The notes beneath the pieces were generated by a model. It did no database searches. It was not told the DNA's origin and saw only the letters and a program-made list of their open reading frames with translations. A stretch of 64,000 nucleotides of DNA from Pedobacter namyangjuensis (GTDB lineage: Bacteria > Bacteroidota > Bacteroidia > Sphingobacteriales > Sphingobacteriaceae), in NCBI RefSeq assembly GCF_003313325.1, contig NZ_QMHQ01000001.1, positions 868,001 through 932,000 on the forward strand, in the 5' to 3' direction. The position numbers and the translations under genes were made by a program. This document shows positions 44,579 through 52,944 of this stretch, one piece after another. Position 1 is the first letter of the stretch, and each line of letters opens with the position of its first letter.

Positions 44579-45048
44579 TATTTATCACCGTTGGTACAGC
44601 AAATAAAGGTTTTGATAGGCTAATTCAGAAATGCGATGAGCTAGCACTGAAGTACGGCTTATCTTTTTTTGCGCAAATAGGCAGCAGTCAATTCACACCC
44701 AAAAATATTCCCTACAAGCGTTGGCTTAACAAAGAAGAAATTACAAAATATTATCAGGATGCCAGTGCATTTATTATACACGGCGGTTTCGGCACGTTAA
44801 GCGAAATATTAAGGATTGGTAAGCCCATAGTTGTAGTTCCTAGGACATTTGAGAATGGAGAAGCTGTAAATGACCAATCCGACCTGAGTTCTAAACTCGC
44901 AGCACTAGGTTTTGTAATAAACGTAACAGATATGGAAATGTTGGAGCCTGCTATTAACGCGATTAATACTACTTCGCTTAAATCCTACAATTTGAATTCT
45001 AATATCCCGGAAATTTTAAAAGAAAGTATATTGAATCTGCTTAAATAA
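44575..45048 (+). CDS. Alg13-like (PssE type) glycosyltransferase subunit
   Basis: 157 residues. The glycosyltransferase family 28 C-terminal fold is evident: MIFITVGTANKGFDRLI, FAQIGSSQF, IIHGGFGTLSEILRIGKPIVVVPR and ENGEAVNDQSDLSSKL. It supplies the nucleotide-sugar binding half and is recruited to the membrane by the Alg14-like partner. It is the last gene of EPS operon 2; the GH18 gene begins 119 bases later. Confidence 0.9.
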   Translation: MIFITVGTANKGFDRLIQKCDELALKYGLSFFAQIGSSQFTPKNIPYKRWLNKEEITKYYQDASAFIIHGGFGTLSEILRIGKPIVVVPRTFENGEAVNDQSDLSSKLAALGFVINVTDMEMLEPAINAINTTSLKSYNLNSNIPEILKESILNLLK

Positions 45049-45167
45049 ATGTTAACATAACAGGTATTAACAAAAACCGATTTTTTTTATATATTTGGAT
45101 TCAGATTGCTCTCTATCAATCAGATAAGGAAATTGTTTATTGTTGTATTTTTGTTTTAAACCTGTTT

Positions 45168-46184
45168 ATGAGATTTCCAAAACTTATAACCTTTATCTGT
45201 TTATTCGTAGCGTTAATATTTCTATCCTGTGCTAAAAAGACAGATGTAATGTTAGTCGAACAGGTCGCCAAAATTCCATTGCCTCCAGCTATTCCTATGG
45301 CGCCGAAATTTCATGTTATAGCATATGTTCCGGAATGGTCTATTGATATGAATTCTATACAATTTGATAAGTTAACGCATATAAACTACGCTTTTATTTT
45401 ACCAACTGTTAAAGGTGATTTGAGTCCGATAGGTGATGTTTCGGCACTTAAACAGTTAATTGCGAAAGCACATTCTAATAAAGTTAAAGTGCTTGCATCT
45501 ATTGGCGGTTGGAACCACGGAGATGCGAGTGCATTTATCTCGTTGTCGGCAAATGAGTCGTATAGAAAAAACTTTATAAGTCAAATACTCCGACTTTTTG
45601 AAACTTATAGTTTTGATGGAGTTGATATTGATTGGGAGACACCTAAACTTGGTGTAAGTGATAAGAATTTTACGGCCTTAATTAAAGAGTTGTCTACTGC
45701 CGTACACAACGAAAAAAAAATAATAACTATTGCCGTACCACCGTTAAACGAGCCAGGGATCGAAAATGAAGTTTTAACTCATATCGACTTTTTAAATATA
45801 ATGGCATACGACAGTTTCAGTAATTTACTTAATCATTCTCCATATAGTTTGGTAGTGGATGGTTTAGCGTATTGGAAGGGAAGAGGGCTACCAAGTTCTA
45901 AAGCAATTTTGGGCGTTCCATTTTATGGGCGAGCCCGAAAAGATTGGGATTTCACCTCGTATGTTTTATATAAAGATATTTTGCAAAAAGGAGGTTCGGC
46001 AACAAGCGATACATTTAATGGCATTGGTTACAACGGAATCCAAACCATAAAGAAAAAAACAGAATATGCTTTAAAAGAAGCAGGCGGGGTAATGATATGG
46101 GAATTGTCAGCAGATGTTGCAGGCTCAAATTCGCTATTAAATGCTTTAAATGAAGTTGTCACCTCTAACACTGATAAGAACTAA
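45168..46184 (+). CDS. GH18 chitinase-like lipoprotein
   Basis: 338 residues with signal peptide and lipobox (LIFLSCAKK). The GH18 catalytic signature DGVDIDWETP is intact; the catalytic acid is Glu-157. Also typical are VLASIGGWNHGDA, LNIMAYDSF and AILGVPFYGRAR, and VMIWELSADV near the end. Enzymes of this family cleave beta-1,4 linkages next to N-acetylglucosamine. Located after the EPS operon and anchored outside, it may trim an amino-sugar-containing EPS, or degrade chitin or peptidoglycan-related material. Its end overlaps that of the convergent GT2 gene by 4 bases. Confidence 0.9.
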   Translation: MRFPKLITFICLFVALIFLSCAKKTDVMLVEQVAKIPLPPAIPMAPKFHVIAYVPEWSIDMNSIQFDKLTHINYAFILPTVKGDLSPIGDVSALKQLIAKAHSNKVKVLASIGGWNHGDASAFISLSANESYRKNFISQILRLFETYSFDGVDIDWETPKLGVSDKNFTALIKELSTAVHNEKKIITIAVPPLNEPGIENEVLTHIDFLNIMAYDSFSNLLNHSPYSLVVDGLAYWKGRGLPSSKAILGVPFYGRARKDWDFTSYVLYKDILQKGGSATSDTFNGIGYNGIQTIKKKTEYALKEAGGVMIWELSADVAGSNSLLNALNEVVTSNTDKN

Positions 46185-46999
46185 TCCCGCTTTACAGTTC
46201 TAAAAACTAAGTTGTGTTTAACTATAAAGTATATAAAACTTTTTAGGTGGTACCAAGTTAATATGCTGATTTTAGAACTACCTCTCTGATGATCATGTAT
46301 CATCTTTGATTCTGGGTAGTAGGTTACACCCGGGCCTAATTTCCAAGATCTAAGACACAAATCTTCATCTTCTACATACAAAAAGAATTTCTCATCAAAA
46401 CCATTTAGCTTTTTGTAGTATTCTTGTTTTAAGAGCATGGCTGCACCTAAAGCCCAATCAACTTTTTGTGTTTTATTCTTATCAAAATCAGATAGTAAAT
46501 AAGCCCTTACAGTTTGGTTTTTGGCGCTGTCGTTTCCTTTAGAGATTAATCTAGCAAAAATTATTTTGAGGCTATGAAAACCCCTGATGGATGGCTGGTA
46601 AGATAAATCGGAGTTTAATAACTGCGGACAAACAATTCCAGCATCAGGATGCTGTTGTGCGAACTTAAACAAGTTATTTAAAGCATTTTCCAGAATTACA
46701 ACATCAGGATTACAAATGAAAATATATTTTCCAAAAGCTAAATTTGCTCCTTTGTTATTGTTGTATGCAAAACCATGAATCTCTGAATTAACAACTAATC
46801 TAACATTTGGATAGTTTGTTGCTACAAATTCAGGTGCCCCATCAGTTGAGCAATTATCTATTATGATTACTTCGTAAGTTAATGCGCCGTCATCAATTTT
46901 GTTTATAGAAGTGAGCAGGTTCTTTAATTTCTTAAGATGGTTCATTGTTACGATAACAATTGAAACATCTATCGCTACAGAGCGATCAGCCGTTGACAT
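46181..46999 (-). CDS. Family 2 glycosyltransferase (WcaE/rhamnosyltransferase-like)
   Basis: 272 residues. VSIVIVTMNHLKKLKNLL, VIIIDNCSTDGAPEF, IHGFAYNNNKGANLAFG and FICNPDVVILENA (metal site) give a standard GT-A domain; later FLYVEDEDLCLRSWKLG and ESKMIHDHQRGSS match the group with the 19737 enzyme. It is second in a two-gene operon after the export lipoprotein (10-base gap). Confidence 0.88.
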   Translation of the reverse strand: MSTADRSVAIDVSIVIVTMNHLKKLKNLLTSINKIDDGALTYEVIIIDNCSTDGAPEFVATNYPNVRLVVNSEIHGFAYNNNKGANLAFGKYIFICNPDVVILENALNNLFKFAQQHPDAGIVCPQLLNSDLSYQPSIRGFHSLKIIFARLISKGNDSAKNQTVRAYLLSDFDKNKTQKVDWALGAAMLLKQEYYKKLNGFDEKFFLYVEDEDLCLRSWKLGPGVTYYPESKMIHDHQRGSSKISILTWYHLKSFIYFIVKHNLVFRTVKRD

Positions 47000-47009
47000 A
47001 ATGTATATA

Positions 47010-47783
47010 TTATTTAAAGGCTGTAAACACCAACGCAGCTATGGACAATGCAGAGAGTAAAATTGTGGTAGTTTGGTATCCACGACTTACTTGAGCATAC
47101 TTTACTTTTCCTGGTTGCACAACAATTACATCATTATTTTTGAGATAGTAATTTGGAGAACTAAACAGAGCTTCTGAAGTAAGATCTATCGAAATAAATT
47201 TTCTTTCTCCATTTATCTCCCTTACCAGTAATACATTTTTTCTTAAAGCAGTTATATTTAAATCTCCAGCTAGCCCTAATGCTTCCGTAACGGTTATTCT
47301 CTCATTGGTTACAGGGTAAATGCCAGGCTTAGCAACATCACCTAACACGGAAATTTTAAAGTTCATTATGCGAACTGTTACTGATGGTTGTTTCATGGAC
47401 GGTCCAATTTTTTCAAGAATTTTGGCTTGAACCTCTGACGTGGTTAGGCCAGCAACTTTCATAGTTCCTACGGTAGGGAATTGTATATTTCCGTTTTGAT
47501 CAACCAAATATCCAATAATAGGATTAGTTGCACTCACATCTAGATTATTTCCATTGATTCGATTTAAATTACTGTTGAAAATTGCAGCAGCTTCTGGATT
47601 TAGGTTCACTACATTTACACCAAGAATATCTTGAGGTTGAATTGTAATCGGAGTAAAATTTGCTATTTTTTCAGTAGTATTTGTTTTTACATTTTGAAAG
47701 TATGGCACATCTTTATATGCAGTGCAAGAAATGCAAATTGTAGTAGCAATTAAAATAACTAAGCTGTTTATTAATTTTTTCAT
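47010..47783 (-). CDS. Wza-type polysaccharide export lipoprotein
   Basis: 257 residues. Signal peptide with lipobox (TTICISCTAYK), a Poly_export domain (ITIQPQDILGVNVVNLNPEA, GYLVDQNGNIQFPTVGTMKVAGLTTSEVQAKI spread over it) and an SLBB domain (ISVLGDVAKPGIYPV). The C-terminal hydrophobic helix (TTILLSALSIAALVFTAF) is typical of the Bacteroidota form. It forms the outer-membrane/periplasmic export channel. It is the only such gene in the window although there are two EPS assembly sets. Its promoter carries the shared palindrome. Confidence 0.9.
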   Translation of the reverse strand: MKKLINSLVILIATTICISCTAYKDVPYFQNVKTNTTEKIANFTPITIQPQDILGVNVVNLNPEAAAIFNSNLNRINGNNLDVSATNPIIGYLVDQNGNIQFPTVGTMKVAGLTTSEVQAKILEKIGPSMKQPSVTVRIMNFKISVLGDVAKPGIYPVTNERITVTEALGLAGDLNITALRKNVLLVREINGERKFISIDLTSEALFSSPNYYLKNNDVIVVQPGKVKYAQVSRGYQTTTILLSALSIAALVFTAFK

Positions 47784-47830
47784 TATTTTCTAGAGACAAG
47801 TAATTTTCGGTATTCGATTTTTAGAAGTCG

Positions 47831-47878
47831 CTAAATTACTTAGCTGGCATCAGTAGCCCAATAGCCCTTTAAGGCTAA
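47831..47878 (-). promoter_or_regulatory. Palindrome-containing promoter of the export-lipoprotein operon
   Basis: On the minus strand AAAGGGCTATTG ends at 47859. After exactly 20 nt comes TAATTTAG (47838-47831), a near match to TAnnTTTG. An arm TAGCC upstream (complement at 47872-47878) pairs with GGCTA. The start codon (47783) is 47 nt beyond the -7 box. Confidence 0.65.
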
Positions 47879-47906
47879 ACATTTGTGTAGTTTGTACAAG
47901 TCTCTC

Positions 47907-47929
47907 AATAGCCTTTTAAAAAGGCTATT
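47907..47929. promoter_or_regulatory. Perfect 23-base palindrome between divergent EPS promoters
   Basis: Arms AATAGCCTTTT and AAAAGGCTATT, 11 bases each with one central base. It is a variant of the shared motif (GGCTATT kept) but has no -7 box at the 20-nt spacing on either strand. It lies between the two motif-bearing promoters that fire outwards and may be an extra operator. Confidence 0.55.
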
Positions 47930-47968
47930 ATCGATTTTTAATATCTAAAATTGAACCATAGTCAAAAA

Positions 47969-48005
47969 GGGCTATTGTCGAGCCTGATAACAATAGATAA
48001 TTTCG
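47969..48005 (+). promoter_or_regulatory. Motif-containing promoter of the DUF1972 glycosyltransferase operon
   Basis: AAAAAGGGCTATTG ends at 47977 and TAATTTCG (47998-48005) follows after exactly 20 nt. An imperfect left arm (CATAGTC, 47957-47963) precedes it. The start codon (48061) is 55 nt downstream of the -7 box. Confidence 0.65.
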
Positions 48006-48060
48006 AATGTTGAAATCGAGTGCTTTCTCGACACACAAATCATCAGACAAATCTTAATTC

Positions 48061-49197
48061 ATGAACATTGCGATTCTAGGCACCAGGGGGATACCAAATA
48101 GGTACGGGGGATATGAGAGGCTTGCGGAGCTTTTAGCGCTTGGTTTGGCCGGCCGAGGACATGAATTGACAGTGTACAGCCCCCATAACCATACCTTTCA
48201 AAAACCTAGTTGGAATGGCATTAACATCATTCATATTGAAGATCTTGAATATAAACTTGGATCTATAGGGCGTTTTATTTATAACTACAATTGTTTAAAA
48301 GATGTAAGGGCTAAGGATTTCGATGTGCTTATCCAATTAGATTACACAACAATTTCCGTTTTCGGTTTTTTGTTTCCCAGAAATGCAAAAGTTATCACTT
48401 TAATAGATGGGCTTAGCGGCAAGCAAGCCAAACACGGTAAGTTAATGCAACAATACCTTTCGTTCGCAGAAAAAATGGCGGTTAAGCATAGCGATTTGAT
48501 TGTAACAGACGCAACCTCTGTTGAAAGAAAAATATCAAATAAATACGAGAAAAAAGCAGTTTATATTCCTTTCGGTGCAGAAATGCCTTCGCAATTTGAT
48601 GACCTAATCTTGCAAAGATATAATTTGAGTGCTGGCAATTACAACATGTTATTTAGCAAGTTGATTCCGGAGAACAGGATTGAGGAAGTGTTGGATGGGG
48701 TAGTGTTGGCTGATAATAACGTACTATTTTTAGTTGTGGGAAATGATGTTGGCAGTTATGCATTAGCGTTAAAAGAAAAGTATCAAAAATTTAAAAATAT
48801 CCTGTTTTTGGGTGCTATTTACGATACTCAGCATTTGAATAACCTTAGGCATTATTCCAATCTCTGTTTTCATAATAATTGGGCATACAGCGCAAATCTT
48901 GCTTTATTTGATGCAATGGCTTCTGGCAGTTTAATAGTTGCAAATAACAATAAGATTAATAAGGACTTGCTAGGCGAAAATGGCTATTATTTTAACGATG
49001 CATACGAGGTTGCTAAACATCTTATTAAACGAAAAAAATCTGATGCCAAAGCACAGGAATTTATTTTCAATAACACCAAAAAAATAGCCGAAAAATATAA
49101 TTGGAGGCGTGTTATAGACAACTATGAAGATTGCCTTTTACAACCAGATAATATGCCGATAGTAAAACGTACAGAACTAAACCAATTAGAGCGCTAA
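48061..49197 (+). CDS. DUF1972/GT4-type glycosyltransferase
   Basis: 378 residues. The N-terminal ILGTRGIPNRYGGYERLAE is diagnostic for DUF1972 glycosyltransferases, and a GT-B fold is completed by IDGLSGKQAKHGK, HSDLIVTDATSVERKI and FGAEMPSQ. The donor-site region (CFHNNWAYSANLALFDAMASG) is divergent from the classical E-x7-E motif but aligned with it. Members add rhamnose or other hexoses in EPS synthesis. First of two genes, with an acetyltransferase 5 bases downstream. Confidence 0.85.
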   Translation: MNIAILGTRGIPNRYGGYERLAELLALGLAGRGHELTVYSPHNHTFQKPSWNGINIIHIEDLEYKLGSIGRFIYNYNCLKDVRAKDFDVLIQLDYTTISVFGFLFPRNAKVITLIDGLSGKQAKHGKLMQQYLSFAEKMAVKHSDLIVTDATSVERKISNKYEKKAVYIPFGAEMPSQFDDLILQRYNLSAGNYNMLFSKLIPENRIEEVLDGVVLADNNVLFLVVGNDVGSYALALKEKYQKFKNILFLGAIYDTQHLNNLRHYSNLCFHNNWAYSANLALFDAMASGSLIVANNNKINKDLLGENGYYFNDAYEVAKHLIKRKKSDAKAQEFIFNNTKKIAEKYNWRRVIDNYEDCLLQPDNMPIVKRTELNQLER

Positions 49198-49202
49198 TAA
49201 AA

Positions 49203-49742
49203 ATGAGGTTATCAAATCATAAAATGGATTTTGCGCTTTTTCAGGATTGGAAAGTGAACAGGGGTAGCCTTAAGGGGCAAATCGTAATGTTCCTTTTTCG
49301 TTTGGCTAAATTGGTTAAAAGTAATATCGTATTCAACGTGCTGTTCTTTTGGTATCTTTTATTGTATCGGTTTTTTATAGAATGGATACTCAATATTGGT
49401 ATTAATTGGAATGTAACTGCTGGGCGAGGGCTAAAACTTAATAGAGGTTATGGGTCTGTAATTTCTGCAGATACTATTATTGGAGATAATTGTACTATAA
49501 GGCATTTTACCACGATTACCAATAAAATTGCCGAAGATGGTTCGTCAGGTAAATCGCCAAAAATTGGAAATAATGTTGATATTGGCGTAAATGTGGTAAT
49601 TATTGGCGATGTAGTGATTGGCGATAATGTAACCATAGGTGCCGGTACGGTAGTCACAAAAAGCATCGAATCAAATTCTGTTATGGTGGGCAACCCAGCA
49701 AGGCTGCTTAAAAAAGTTTACGATCAACATTCATTCGCTTAA
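49203..49742 (+). CDS. Serine acetyltransferase-like hexapeptide transferase
   Basis: 179 residues. An N-terminal region with a hydrophobic stretch (VLFFWYLLLYRFFIEWIL) is followed by hexapeptide repeats (ISADTIIGDNCTI, IGNNVDIGVNVVIIGD, IGDNVTIGAGTVVTKSI) and NSVMVGNPARLLK. The His in IRHFTTITNK is the likely catalytic residue. It resembles EPS-linked CysE-like acetyltransferases that modify sugars. A long antisense frame over the repeats is considered spurious. Confidence 0.85.
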   Translation: MRLSNHKMDFALFQDWKVNRGSLKGQIVMFLFRLAKLVKSNIVFNVLFFWYLLLYRFFIEWILNIGINWNVTAGRGLKLNRGYGSVISADTIIGDNCTIRHFTTITNKIAEDGSSGKSPKIGNNVDIGVNVVIIGDVVIGDNVTIGAGTVVTKSIESNSVMVGNPARLLKKVYDQHSFA

Positions 49743-50229
49743 TAATTCTGCAGTTTCTGTGCTAGCGTTTATGATGTAACTAGCTGATAATGTTTTCATA
49801 GTTAATCGTCTTTTTAAAATCCCTTTCTTACATCGCACTGCGAACTTACTACTAGTTTATTTACTACTATGCTTACGCCATCTTCGGGTAGGGCTTAAGT
49901 ATAGGTCAAATATGGTAATAGTGCAGATTTTTGCTCTAATTGCAGAGGTGCTAACGAAGTGTCCGTTGGTTTATGGATGTTACACTCCATAAGTAACTAT
50001 CCGTCTGTGAATAGATAAAATATAGTTTAGGCGTAAATGAAGCGTAGTACCTTATGGAGAATTTGAGAAAAGAGCGTGTTTAATTTGTATTGTGATTAAA
50101 TCTAATAACCACCTCTGATAGTGCGGGCGACATTTTAAATTTAAGGAAGCTCAACGTTAACAAATTTAAATTATTTTGCAGACGATAAAATAATTGTTAC
50201 ATTGGTTGTGTTTAAGAGGTTAGACGCAA
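49743..50229. other. Intergenic region without recognised features
   Basis: About 490 bases between the acetyltransferase and the tandem repeat array. I see no ORF with plausible composition, no tRNA-like structure and no copy of the EPS promoter motif. It may hold the 3' end of a transcript running in from either side. Confidence 0.5.
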
Positions 50230-50232
50230 AAA

Positions 50233-50265
50233 AAAGAGGCGTTAACATCCATTAACTACCTCTTT
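50233..50265 (-). terminator. Third tandem terminator-like hairpin (unit 1)
   Basis: Same outer arms, inner stem GTTAA/TTAAC, followed by seven T on the minus strand (complement of A at 50228-50235). Confidence 0.5.
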
Positions 50266-50337
50266 ACCTATTGTTTTGTTTATTGTTGCTTTTTAAGACC
50301 TTTGTTAACTATGTAGTTGCTAAAGGATTTGTTTAAA

Positions 50338-50371
50338 AAAGAGGGGTTGACATCCATCAACCTACCTCTTT
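50338..50371 (-). terminator. Second tandem terminator-like hairpin (unit 2)
   Basis: Same hairpin as unit 3 (inner stem GGTTGA/TCAACC) with a T run on the minus strand. Back-up terminator or part of the repeat. Confidence 0.5.
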
Positions 50372-50443
50372 ACCTATTGTTTTGTTTATTGTTGCTTTTT
50401 AAGGCCTTTATTAACTATATAGTTACTAAAGGATTTGTTTAAA

Positions 50444-50477
50444 AAAGAGGGGTTGACATCCATCAACCTACCTCTTT
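50444..50477 (-). terminator. Terminator hairpin nearest the WcaJ-type gene (unit 3)
   Basis: Read on the minus strand, arms AAAGAGG and CCTCTTT with inner GGTTGA/TCAACC pairing are followed by a run of T (complement of A at 50441-50446). It lies about 28 bases after the stop of the WcaJ-type gene and fits Rho-independent termination. Confidence 0.6.
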
Positions 50478-50504
50478 ACCTATTGTTTTGTTTATTGTTT
50501 TCTT

Positions 50505-51917
50505 TTAATAAGCGTTATCTTCTCCCTTTAACGCATTGGTTACTGTTTTAAGTATAATTTCAACATCCTTACTTAAACTCCAGTTTTCCATATACCAAAC
50601 GTCGTGCTCAACTCTATCTAGCATTTGCTGGTGTATCTTGGTTTCCCCTCTATGTCCGTTAATTTGTGCCCATCCAGTAATGCCTGGCTTTAAATAATGG
50701 CGAACCATGTACTGGCTAATTATTTTTCGGTATTCTTCTGTGTGTTTTAACATATGAGGTCGCGGACCCACAACACTCATATTACCCATTAGCACATTAA
50801 AAAACTGTGGTAGTTCATCTAAGCTAGTTTTACGCATAAACGAGCCGATTTTGGTAATTCTCGGGTCGTTTTTCGTAGCCTGTTGTTTGTTGCTGTCTGC
50901 ATTTAGCCTCATGCTTCTAAGCTTGAAGCATAAAAAAGACTTGTTGTTTCTACCTGATCTCGCTTGTGTAAAAATTGGAGCGCCTTTGGATTCGATCATA
51001 ATCGCAATCATCAAAATTGGCAACAGCCATGATAATAGAAAAACGATTACACATAGGCTAAAGACAATATCAAAACTTCGCTTTATTAAGCGGTTCCAGA
51101 CTAAATCTAAAGGTTCATTTCTAGCTACTAAAATCGGTATCCCGTCATAAAATCTCGATAGTTTGTAATTTTCGGTTGCGAAGGTTGCTTCCTGGTTCTG
51201 AAACTCTAAGAAAGACGTTACAAACTTAACCCTTACGCAGTTTTGCTCGGCCAAAGCAATTAGGTTATCCAGTCCTGTATGGTTTTCAGGAAACAAGGAG
51301 GTATAAACCTCGTCCAAATTGTTTTCGATGGCAAAATGTATGGTAGATTCTAAATCTTCTAAACTATCACTTTGGGTTTTAGTATCTGTCTTTATGTCTG
51401 GGTAAGTTCCAGTAAATTCATACGAAAGCTGGTTTTGCATAAAGTACTTCTCCAGCCTAAGGTTAATGTCATTACCGCCAACTATTGCAATTCTTTTTCT
51501 AATCAAGTCGGCATTTAGGTAATAATTTTTGGTAAAGTAAATTCCGGCTCTCACCAACGCTAAAAATAGTATTTGAAGTAGAATGGCTATTACAATATAG
51601 TGTTGCAACAAATCGAATGCAGAAAAAGCAAGTGATAATACGGTAAAAGCGGTCAGTTGCAGGGCAATTGTTTGTAAACTCTTTAACCAAATGCTTCTGT
51701 TTTGCTGTAGGCTTTGATAGCTGTACAGTTTTGTTAGCAATGCAGCCAAAATCCAAGATAGATTTAACTTTATTAAATAGGCTATGCTAACTGAGATGTT
51801 TAACTCGTCATGTTTTATAATATCAAAAAAATAGAGAACTGCATACGATGAGTTGATGGCGATTGCATCAAATACCGCTAACAGGGCTATTAAGATAAAT
51901 ACATAACGATTTTGCAT
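50505..51917 (-). CDS. wcaJ: Undecaprenyl-phosphate glucose phosphotransferase, WcaJ type
   Basis: 470 residues, full length for the family. Four or five N-terminal membrane helices and a CoA-binding-like domain ([17 protein letters not shown]) precede the last helix ([19 protein letters not shown]) and the catalytic part: [43 protein letters not shown] and [17 protein letters not shown]. It transfers a hexose-1-phosphate (usually glucose) from UDP-sugar to undecaprenyl phosphate and starts repeat-unit synthesis. This is the second initiating enzyme in the window, besides the receiver fusion at 3595. It has its own motif-bearing promoter and three terminator-like hairpins downstream. Confidence 0.92.
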   Translation of the reverse strand: MQNRYVFILIALLAVFDAIAINSSYAVLYFFDIIKHDELNISVSIAYLIKLNLSWILAALLTKLYSYQSLQQNRSIWLKSLQTIALQLTAFTVLSLAFSAFDLLQHYIVIAILLQILFLALVRAGIYFTKNYYLNADLIRKRIAIVGGNDINLRLEKYFMQNQLSYEFTGTYPDIKTDTKTQSDSLEDLESTIHFAIENNLDEVYTSLFPENHTGLDNLIALAEQNCVRVKFVTSFLEFQNQEATFATENYKLSRFYDGIPILVARNEPLDLVWNRLIKRSFDIVFSLCVIVFLLSWLLPILMIAIMIESKGAPIFTQARSGRNNKSFLCFKLRSMRLNADSNKQQATKNDPRITKIGSFMRKTSLDELPQFFNVLMGNMSVVGPRPHMLKHTEEYRKIISQYMVRHYLKPGITGWAQINGHRGETKIHQQMLDRVEHDVWYMENWSLSKDVEIILKTVTNALKGEDNAY

Positions 51918-51981
51918 ATCAATTGGGATGATTTTATTGTTGAATTTTAACCGAGCACAATGTCAGTTACAACTCACAATT

Positions 51982-52029
51982 CAAAAATCCAATTTCTATG
52001 CCTTAAGTACAATAGCCCCTTTGGGCTAT
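51982..52029 (-). promoter_or_regulatory. Palindrome-containing promoter of the WcaJ-type gene
   Basis: On the minus strand the perfect inverted repeat ATAGCCC-AAAG-GGGCTAT (52029-52012) runs into GGGCTATTG (ends 52010). After exactly 20 nt comes GATTTTTG (51989-51982), matching the -7 box except its first base. The start codon (51917) is 64 nt beyond. It touches the end of the response regulator gene. Confidence 0.7.
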
Positions 52030-52035
52030 AGCTGG

Positions 52036-52653
52036 TTAAAAGCTGTTAAATTTGTTTAAAGCTTCTACTTTGTTTTGTACGTGAAGACGCTTGTAGATGT
52101 TTTTGCAATGGTTTTTTACAGTATTTGGGCTAATGTCCAACTGGTCTGAAATTTCTTTGTACAACAACCCTTTGCTTAATAGTGATAGAACCTCTAGCTC
52201 TCGCTGGCTTAAACCAAAATTTGAAGGAGCCGGTTGTTTGTGGTGCATGCTGATTACCTTTCGGGCAATGTACGGGCTCATCGGCGAGCCACCATCATAT
52301 AACTCTAAAATTGCATTCTGTATTTCTAAGGCGGTAGAACCTTTTACAATATAACCAGATGCTCCAGCCTTTAAAGCGTTAAAAACGTTCTCGTCATTCT
52401 GAAATGAGGTACACATTAGAAATTGCGTGTCAGGTATTTGAGCTCTAACCTGTTCAATGAGCTCAATGCCAGAAATATCTTTCATTTTAATGTCTAATAT
52501 TGCTATATCGGGAGGATTGTTAACAAGTTCGTTAATCGCCTCTTCGGCCGATGGATAAACACCAATAATATTAAACTGCTCATGGGTCTCAATCGCTTTT
52601 GCAAGCGATTTTCTGTAGTTCTCATGATCTTCAACAATAGATATAGAAATCAT
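52036..52653 (-). CDS. NarL/LuxR-family response regulator
   Basis: 205 residues from ATG 52653 (MISISIVEDHENYRK); an ATG 18 bases upstream is less likely because the receiver begins at once. Receiver: IVEDHENYR (acidic pair), phospho-acceptor in IAILDIKMKD, LMCTSF and YIVKGS, all intact. C-terminal LuxR helix-turn-helix: LSQRELEVLSLLSKGLLYKEISDQLDIS with TVKNHCKNIYKRL. It is a DNA-binding regulator paired with the divergent histidine kinase. A candidate regulator for the neighbouring EPS genes, not proven. Confidence 0.93.
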   Translation of the reverse strand: MISISIVEDHENYRKSLAKAIETHEQFNIIGVYPSAEEAINELVNNPPDIAILDIKMKDISGIELIEQVRAQIPDTQFLMCTSFQNDENVFNALKAGASGYIVKGSTALEIQNAILELYDGGSPMSPYIARKVISMHHKQPAPSNFGLSQRELEVLSLLSKGLLYKEISDQLDISPNTVKNHCKNIYKRLHVQNKVEALNKFNSF

Positions 52654-52838
52654 TTTTAAATGTTTAAACATTAAATGTTTGCGAATATATACTATCTTAG
52701 TTTATTAATCTTAATATTGAAGTAAAAAAAGATGCACAACCACCACAGAACCACTTAAAAAAGTGCTGCTGTTTTATTCACATTTTAAAAGCACTGTAAA
52801 AATAATACCTAATTTATAAAAATATTTATTAATAAATG

Positions 52839-52854
52839 TACCTAAAATTAGGTA
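52839..52854. promoter_or_regulatory. Palindrome TACCTAAAATTAGGTA in the two-component intergenic region
   Basis: A 16-base inverted repeat with 7-base arms (TACCTAA/TTAGGTA), plus a half site TACCTAA at 52806-52812. It lies about 90 bases upstream of the kinase start, between the divergent regulator and kinase genes. Arms resemble heptamers bound by NarL-type regulators, so autoregulation is plausible. Confidence 0.45.
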
Positions 52855-52944
52855 TTTGACTTCAGTATACAATATTTTAGCTTGTTATATTGTTCTATAA
52901 TTCCCATTTTTGATATCGGAATAATTTTCAACCCTCTTTACACA

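Larger units (their letters stand above)
50230..50505. repeat. Tandem array of about 2.6 copies of a 105-base two-hairpin unit
   Basis: Units start near 50230, 50335 and 50441 (periods 105 and 106); the third is cut by the end of the WcaJ-type gene. Each unit contains a hairpin with arms AAAGAGG and CCTCTTT, and full units contain a second hairpin (CCTTT...AACTA/TAGTT...AAAGG; 50299-50326 and 50405-50432). In unit 1 one stem pair is A-T where units 2 and 3 have G-C, and one outer pair is lost on both sides, so structure is kept while sequence changes. Confidence 0.8.

Noticed and set aside
50230-50505. Tandem repeats considered as a CRISPR array
   Set aside because: The unit is about 105 bases and contiguous, with no constant 28-37 base repeat separated by unique spacers, and no cas genes are nearby.
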